A DNA stretch of 64,000 nt from Mixophyes australis. Lineage: Eukaryota; Chordata; Amphibia; Anura; Limnodynastidae. The notes below the pieces were generated by a model, which worked only from the letters and a program-made list of their open reading frames with translations, did no database searches and had not been told where the DNA came from. The DNA lies in the NCBI GenBank assembly GCA_036250195.1, contig JAVHZZ010000001.1, forward strand, positions 378,387,407-378,451,406. Direction: 5' to 3'. Shown here piece by piece: positions 58,950 through 64,000 of the stretch; within the stretch, counting starts at the first letter, position 1, and the number at the start of each line of letters is the position of its first letter. The position numbers and the translations under genes were made by a program.

Positions 58950-61900
58950 GTGCTACATATAATGGAGACCAAAAATTTGGAGGATAAAGTAGGGAAAGAT
59001 CAAGACCCACTTCCTCCTAATGCTGAAGCTGCTGCCACTAGTCATGACATAGACGATGAAATGCCATCAACGTCGTCTTCCAAGCCCGATGCCCAATCTC
59101 GTAGTACCGGGCATGTAAAATCCAAAAAGCCCAAGTTAAGAAAAAGTAGCAAAAAGAGAAACTTAAAATCATCTGAGGAGAAACGTAAAGTTGCCAATAT
59201 GCCATTTACAACACGGAGTGGCAAGGAACGGCTTAGGCCCTGGCCCGTGTTCATGACTAGTGGTTCAGCTTCACCCACGGATCTTAGCCCTCCTCCTCCT
59301 CCCCCCCCTACAAAAAATTGAAGAGAGTTATGCTGTCAGCAACAAAACAGCAAACAACTCTGCCTTGTAAAGAGAAATTATCACAAATCCACAAGGCGAG
59401 TCCAAGGATGTTGGTGGTTGTCAAGCCTGACCTTCCCATCACTGTACGGGAAGAGGTGGCTCGGGAGGAGGCTATTGATGATGTAGCTGGCGCTGTGGAG
59501 GAACTTGATGATGAGGATGGTGATGTGGTTATTGTAAATGAGGCACCAGGGGGGGAAACAGCTGATGTCCATGGGATGAAAAAGCCCATCGTCATGCCTG
59601 GTCAGAAGACCAAAAAATGCACCTCTTCGGTCTGGAGTTATTTTTATCCAAATCCAGACAACCAATGTATGGCCATATGTAGCTTATGTAAAGCTCAAAT
59701 AAGCAGGGGTAAGGATCTTGCCCACCTAGGAACATCCTCCCTTATACGTCACCTGAATAACCTTCATAGTTCAGTGGTTAGTTCAGGAACTGGGGCTAGG
59801 ACCCTCATCGGTACAGGGACACCTAAATCCCGTGGTCCAGTTGGATACACACCAGCAACACCCTCCTCGTCAACTTCCTCCACAATCTCCATCAGATTCA
59901 GTCCTGCAGCCCAAGTCAGCAGCCAGACTGAGTCCTCCTCAATACGGGATTCATCTGAGGAATCCTGCAGCGGTACGCCTACTACTGCCACTGCTGCTGT
60001 TGCTGCTGTTAGTCGGTCATCTTCCTAGAGGGGAAGTCGTAAGACCGCTAAGTCTTTCACAAAACAATTGACCGTCCAACAGTCGTTTGCCATGACCACA
60101 AAATACGATAGTAGTCACCCTATTGCAAAGCGTATAACTGCGGCTGTAACTGCAATGTTGGTGTTAGACGTGCGCCCGGTGTCCGCCATCAGTGGAGTGG
60201 GATTTAGAGGGTTGATGGAGGTATTGTGTCCCCGGTACCAAATCCCATCGAGATTCCACTTCACTAGGCAGGCGATACCAAAAATGTACAGAGAAGTACG
60301 ATCAAGTGTCCGCAGTGCTCTAAAAAATGCGGTTGTACCCACTGTCCACTTAACCACGGACATGTGGACAAGTGGTTCTGGGCAATCGAAGGACTATATG
60401 ACTGTGACAGCCCACTGGGTAGATGCATCCCCTTCCGCAGCAACAGCAACAGCTGCATCAGTAGCAGCAACTACAAAATGGCGGCTCGTGCAAAGGCAGG
60501 CAACATTGTGCATTACAGGCTTTAATAAGAGGCACAACGCTGACAACATATTAGAAAAAATGAGGGAAATTATCTCCCAGTGGCTTACCCCACTTAGACT
60601 CTCATGGGGATTTGTGGTGTCAGACAATGCCAGTAACATTGTGCGGGCATTAAATATGGGCAATTTCCAGCACGTCCCATGTTTTGCCCACACCATTAAT
60701 TTGGTGGTGCAGCACTACCTCAAGAGTGACAGGGGTGTGCAGGAGATGCTTGCGGTGGCGCGCAAAATTGCTGGACACTTTCGGCATTCAGCCAGTGCCT
60801 ACCGCAGACTAGAGGCACATCAAAAAAGCATGAACCTGCCCTGCCATCACCTCAAACAAGAGGTTGTGACGCGCTGGAACTCCACCCTCTATATGCTGCA
60901 GAGGATGGAGGAGCAGCAAAAGGCCATTCAGGCCTACACAGCCACCTACGACATAGGCAAAGGAGTGGGGATGCGCCTCAGTCAAGCGCAGTGGAGACTG
61001 ATTTCCGTGTTGTGCAAGGTTCTGCAGCCATTTGAACTTGCCACACGAGAAGTCAGTTCCGACACTGCCAGCTTGAGTCAGGTCATTCCCCTGATCAGGC
61101 TGTTGCAGAAGCAGCTGGAGAAAGTGAGGGAGGAGCTGGTAAGCCATTGCGATTACACCAAGCATGTAGCTCTTGTGGATGTAGCCCTTCGTACGCTTTG
61201 CCAGGATCCGAGGGTGGTCACTCTTTTAAAGTCAGAGGAATACATTTTGGCCACCGTGCTCGATCCTCGGTTTAAAGCGTATGTTGTGTCTCTGTTTCCG
61301 GCGGACACAAGTCTACAGCGGTGCAAAGACCTGCTGGTCAGGAGATTGTCCTCTGAAGAGGACCGTGACATGCCAACAGCTCCACCCTCATTTTCTTCCA
61401 CATTTATGGCTGCGAGGAAAAAGCTCAGTTTTCCCAAAAGAGGCACTGGCGGGGATGCTGATAACATCTGGTCCGGACTGAAGGATCTGCCAACCATTGC
61501 AGACATGTCTACTGTCGCTGCATTGGATGCTGTCACAATAGAAAAAATTGTGGATGATTACTTTGCTGACACCATCCAAGTAGACATGTCAGACAGTCCA
61601 TATTGTTACTGGCAGGAAAAAAAGGCAGTTTGAAAGCCCCTGTACAAACTGGCTCTATTTTACCTGAGTTGTCCCCCCTCCAGTGTGTACTCGGAAAGAG
61701 TTTTTAGTGCAGCGGGGAACCTGGTCAGTGAGCGGCGAAGGAGGTTGCTTCCTCAGAACGTTGAAAAAATGATGTTTATAAAAATGAATAATCAATTCCT
61801 CAATGAAGTACAGCACTGCCCTCCAGACAGTACAGAGGGACCTGTGGTTGTGGAGTCCAGCGGGGACGAATTGATAATGTGTGATGAGGAGGAAGTACAC

Positions 61901-61957
61901 ACTGTAGGGGGAGAGGAATCAGAGGTTGAGGATGAGGAAGACATCTTGCCTCAGTAG
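58950..61957 (+). pseudogene. hAT transposase with BED zinc finger (ZBED-like), three lesions
   Basis: Cuts the element out and inserts it elsewhere. The first frame (58950-59321) gives a Lys/Ser-rich N-terminus. The frame changes in the C8/A6 runs at 59302-59317. From 59318 to 61957 a single frame runs 880 codons with only two in-frame stops: TAG at 60026-60028 and TGA at 61631-61633 (in place of a likely Trp). In order: the acidic segment, a BED finger (59635-59760: SSVWSYFYP, CSLC, then H...H), the RNase H-like core with TTDMWTS (D98 of the 60068 frame) and VSDNASN (D186), CFAHTINLVV, TRWNSTLYML, an inserted helical domain, and the hAT dimerisation block (VYSERVFSAAG...RRRLLP). About 970 codons in all, normal for this group. 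As read it cannot make a full protein. Confidence 0.92.
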
Positions 61958-62318
61958 AGCCTGTTTAGTCTGTACAGGGAGAGATGAATAGCTTTTTTGG
62001 TGTGGGGGCCCAAACAAACCAATCATTTCAGCCAAAGTTGTTTGGTAGGCCCTGTCGCTGAAATGATTGGTTTGTTAAAGTGTGCATGTCCTATTTCAAC
62101 AACATAAGGGTGGGTGTGAGGGCTCAAGGACAATTCCATCTTGGACCTTTTTTTTTTGCATTATATGACCAATCAACAGTCGTTTGCCATGTTCAAAAAG
62201 TAAAACCAAATTTAAAAAAATACAAGAAATTAAACCAAAAGTAAAATGCCGTGTCATAATTTAAAACAAGAGGTATTGACGTGCTCTAAAACTACTGTAT
62301 TGTTGTTTATATTTTATA

Positions 62319-63020
62319 AACACTACACTTGAAAGCTTGAGTCTTTCAATAAAAAAGTAACTGTCCATTGCACGACTATGTGCAACAGGGACATTTTTTT
62401 GGGTTTACAAAGTCAACGAATAACACTTCGACCCTGTCTGTCTGGGATCTCAATGACGAATTGTCTGTACCATGTTTGGAGGAGGTATTGTGGCCCCGGT
62501 ACCAAATTGGGTACCGGGGCCACCCCACTATGCAGTCCAGATACTTGTTTGGTGGAATTCAGACCAGTTGAGGGTTTTATTATTATTATATTGTGTGGAC
62601 CACTCTATCTATACCACACTACAACTCTATATACCACTCTATTTCATACTTTAATTCTATTTCATACTTTAATTCTATTTAATACTTTAATTCTATTTCA
62701 TACTTTAATTCTATTTCATACTTTAATTCTATTACTAATTACCATAAAGAGGAACAAAATAAACCAATTTTACCAAAAGTATAATATGACTTAGACTTAC
62801 AAACACTACACTTGAAAGATCGTGCCTTTAAATGAAAAAGTCAGTCTTCATTGCACGACTATGTGCAACAGGGACATTTTTTTGGGTTTACAAAGTCAAC
62901 GAATAACACTTCGACCCTGTCTGTCTTTAACATACTTGATGGGATCTCAATGACGAATTGTCTGTACCATGTTTGGAGGAGGTATTGTGGCCCCGGTACC
63001 AAATTGGGTACCGGGGCCAC
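62319..63020 (+). repeat. Direct repeat of about 205 bp, two copies
   Basis: 62319-62523 and 62801-63020 are near-identical (CACTACACTTGAAAG..., CATTGCACGACTATGTGCAA..., GGATCTCAATGACGAATTGT...), 482 bp apart. The second copy has an extra 14-15 bases near 62927. Between them lies a (TTTCATACTTTAATTCTA)n minisatellite (62640-62735). Confidence 0.85.
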
Positions 63021-63232
63021 TCCACTATGCAGTCCAGATAGAGGTGTATCAGATATTAAACAACGTTGACTGTTGATGCCCAATTTTTTAATTATATTGT
63101 GGCCTCGGTACCAAATTGTGTACCGGGGCCACCACACTACGCAGTCCATACCCTTTTTTGGTGGAATTCTGACACGTGGAGGGTTTTTTAATTATATTGT
63201 GGCCTCGGTACCAAATTGTGTACCGGGGCCAC
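62490..63232. repeat. Four copies of a 34-bp palindrome around GGTACC
   Basis: GTGGCC(C/T)CGGTACCAAATTG(G/T) followed by its inverse GTACCGGGGCCAC occurs at 62490-62523, 62987-63020, 63099-63132 and 63199-63232. The first arm derives from the transposase codons at 60217-60245; the second arm makes it palindromic. Confidence 0.85.
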
Positions 63233-63469
63233 CACACTACGCAGTCAAGATAGATAGATGCGTATCATAGATAAAGTTCATTCAGTGGTGTGGGGCAAAT
63301 TGAAAAATATTCAAAATGCACTGACATTATCAAAAACAAGAGGTTGTCACACGCTAAAACTCCAACATGTATATGATGGAGAGGATGGAGGAGCAGCCGT
63401 ATGTGTAGTGTAATGCAGACCTGTTGAAGGTTTTTTATATATTTTATTGTGGTGCCCAGTGCCCACTCC

Positions 63470-64000
63470 TCTAGGCAGTCCAGGTACATTTATTGGTGCG
63501 AATCATAAAAGTTCAGGGTTTTTAATATATCTTGTGGTGACCCACTCCTCTACGCAGTCCAGGTACATTTATTGGTGCGATTCATAAAAGTTCAGGGTTT
63601 TTAAGATATTGTGGTGACCCACTCCTCTACGCAGTCCAGGTACATTTATTGGTGCGAATCATAAAAGTTCAGGGTTTTTAATATATCTTGTGGTGACCCA
63701 CTCCTCTACGCAGTCCAGGTACATTTATTGGTGCGATTCATAAAAGTTCAGGGTTTTTAATATATATTGTGGTGACCCACTCCTCTACGCAGTCCAGGTA
63801 CATTTATTGGTGCGATTCATAAAAGTTCAGGGTTTTTAAGATATTGTGGTGACCCACTCCTCTACGCAGTCCAGGTACATTTATTGGTGCGAATCATAAA
63901 AGTTCAGGGTTTTTAATATATCTTGTGGTGACCCACTCCTCTACGCAGTCCAGGTACATTTATTGGTGCGATTCATAAAAGTTCAGGGTTTTTAATATAT
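63470..64000 (+). repeat. 77/79-bp tandem array with three-unit higher order
   Basis: CAGGTACATTTATTGGTGCG begins at 63481, 63560, 63637, 63716, 63795, 63872 and 63951, spaced 79, 77, 79, 79, 77, 79. Units differ in GCGAATC/GCGATTC and TAATATATCTTG/TAATATATATTG/TAAGATATTG, giving a 235-bp three-unit repeat. It runs off the window. Confidence 0.92.

Larger units (their letters stand above)
62150..63400 (+). repeat. Degraded duplicates of the transposase coding sequence
   Basis: The stretch after the gene contains short pieces matching it: CAACAGTCGTTTGCCATG at 62173 (gene 60076), GGAGGTATTGTGGCCCCGGT at 62481 and 62979 (gene 60217), ACAAGAGGT(A)TTGACG at 62267 and AAACAAGAGGTTGTCAC at 63334 with GGAGAGGATGGAGGAGCAGC at 63378 (gene 60855-60915). 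So the 3' region holds remains of one or more further transposase copies with large deletions. Confidence 0.7.
57400..64000 (+). mobile_element. Autonomous-type hAT transposon, right end outside window
   Basis: The left end TAGAGATGAGCGGGCTCGG is followed by short inverted CTCGGAT/ATCCGAG units (GGGCTCGGAT 57411-57420 with ATCCGAGCCC 57428-57437), a typical subterminal binding region. The transposase gene follows after a 5' repeat array. The right terminus was not seen; the 77/79-bp array reaches base 64000 and may or may not be inside the element. The target duplication cannot be tested because the left flank is an AT repeat. Confidence 0.8.

Overview
This is eukaryotic DNA made almost wholly of transposable elements and their remains. 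No host gene, host exon or structural RNA gene could be recognised. The mix of elements (Ty3/gypsy chromovirus, tyrosine-recombinase retrotransposon of Ngaro/DIRS type with an SGNH hydrolase, L1/Tx1-like LINE pieces, a BED-finger hAT transposon, many hAT-type and fold-back MITEs, a gamma/epsilon-like provirus end) points to a vertebrate, most likely an amphibian (frog). The species level is inference.

Layout. 1-2 kb: 5' end of a minus-strand endogenous retrovirus (LTR, tRNA-Pro-type primer site, splice donor, start of Gag) that runs off the window start. 4.1-7.1 kb: a decayed L1-like element with two solo LTRs inserted, each flanked by a perfect 5-bp target duplication. 7.5-7.9 kb: a 397-bp hAT-type MITE with a perfect 8-bp duplication; its relative sits at 28.8 kb. 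10-13.2 kb: repeat-rich DNA with a GGGCACAAGGCCCT array and a 60-bp array. 13.2-16.6 kb: 3' end of a gypsy element (RNase H tail, integrase, chromodomain, PPT, LTR with two internal minisatellites). 23.9-27.9 kb: a solo LTR whose 79-bp internal array was split by a 2.5-kb hAT-type element. 28.8-34.2 kb: MITEs and simple tandem repeats. 34.6-41.1 kb: a minus-strand Ngaro-like element in the order Gag, RT/RNase H, tyrosine recombinase, SGNH hydrolase; the last two frames are open. 41.7-42.3 kb: another solo LTR. 43.4-44.7 kb: a G-rich hAT-like element. 46.7 kb: a long hairpin. 48.6-55 kb: MITEs, an LTR-like piece and two L1-like ORF2 fragments. 57.4-64 kb: an autonomous-type hAT element whose transposase frame is broken by one frameshift and two in-frame stops. 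It has 296-bp repeats upstream of the gene and, downstream, degraded duplicates of its own coding sequence plus a 77/79-bp array reaching the window end.

The history is one of nested insertion. Target-site duplications give clear order of events: LTRs into an L1, and a hAT into the array inside an LTR. The best-preserved proteins are the tyrosine recombinase and SGNH hydrolase of the Ngaro-like element and the central part of the hAT transposase. Boundaries given with target duplications are read directly from the sequence; other boundaries are estimates.
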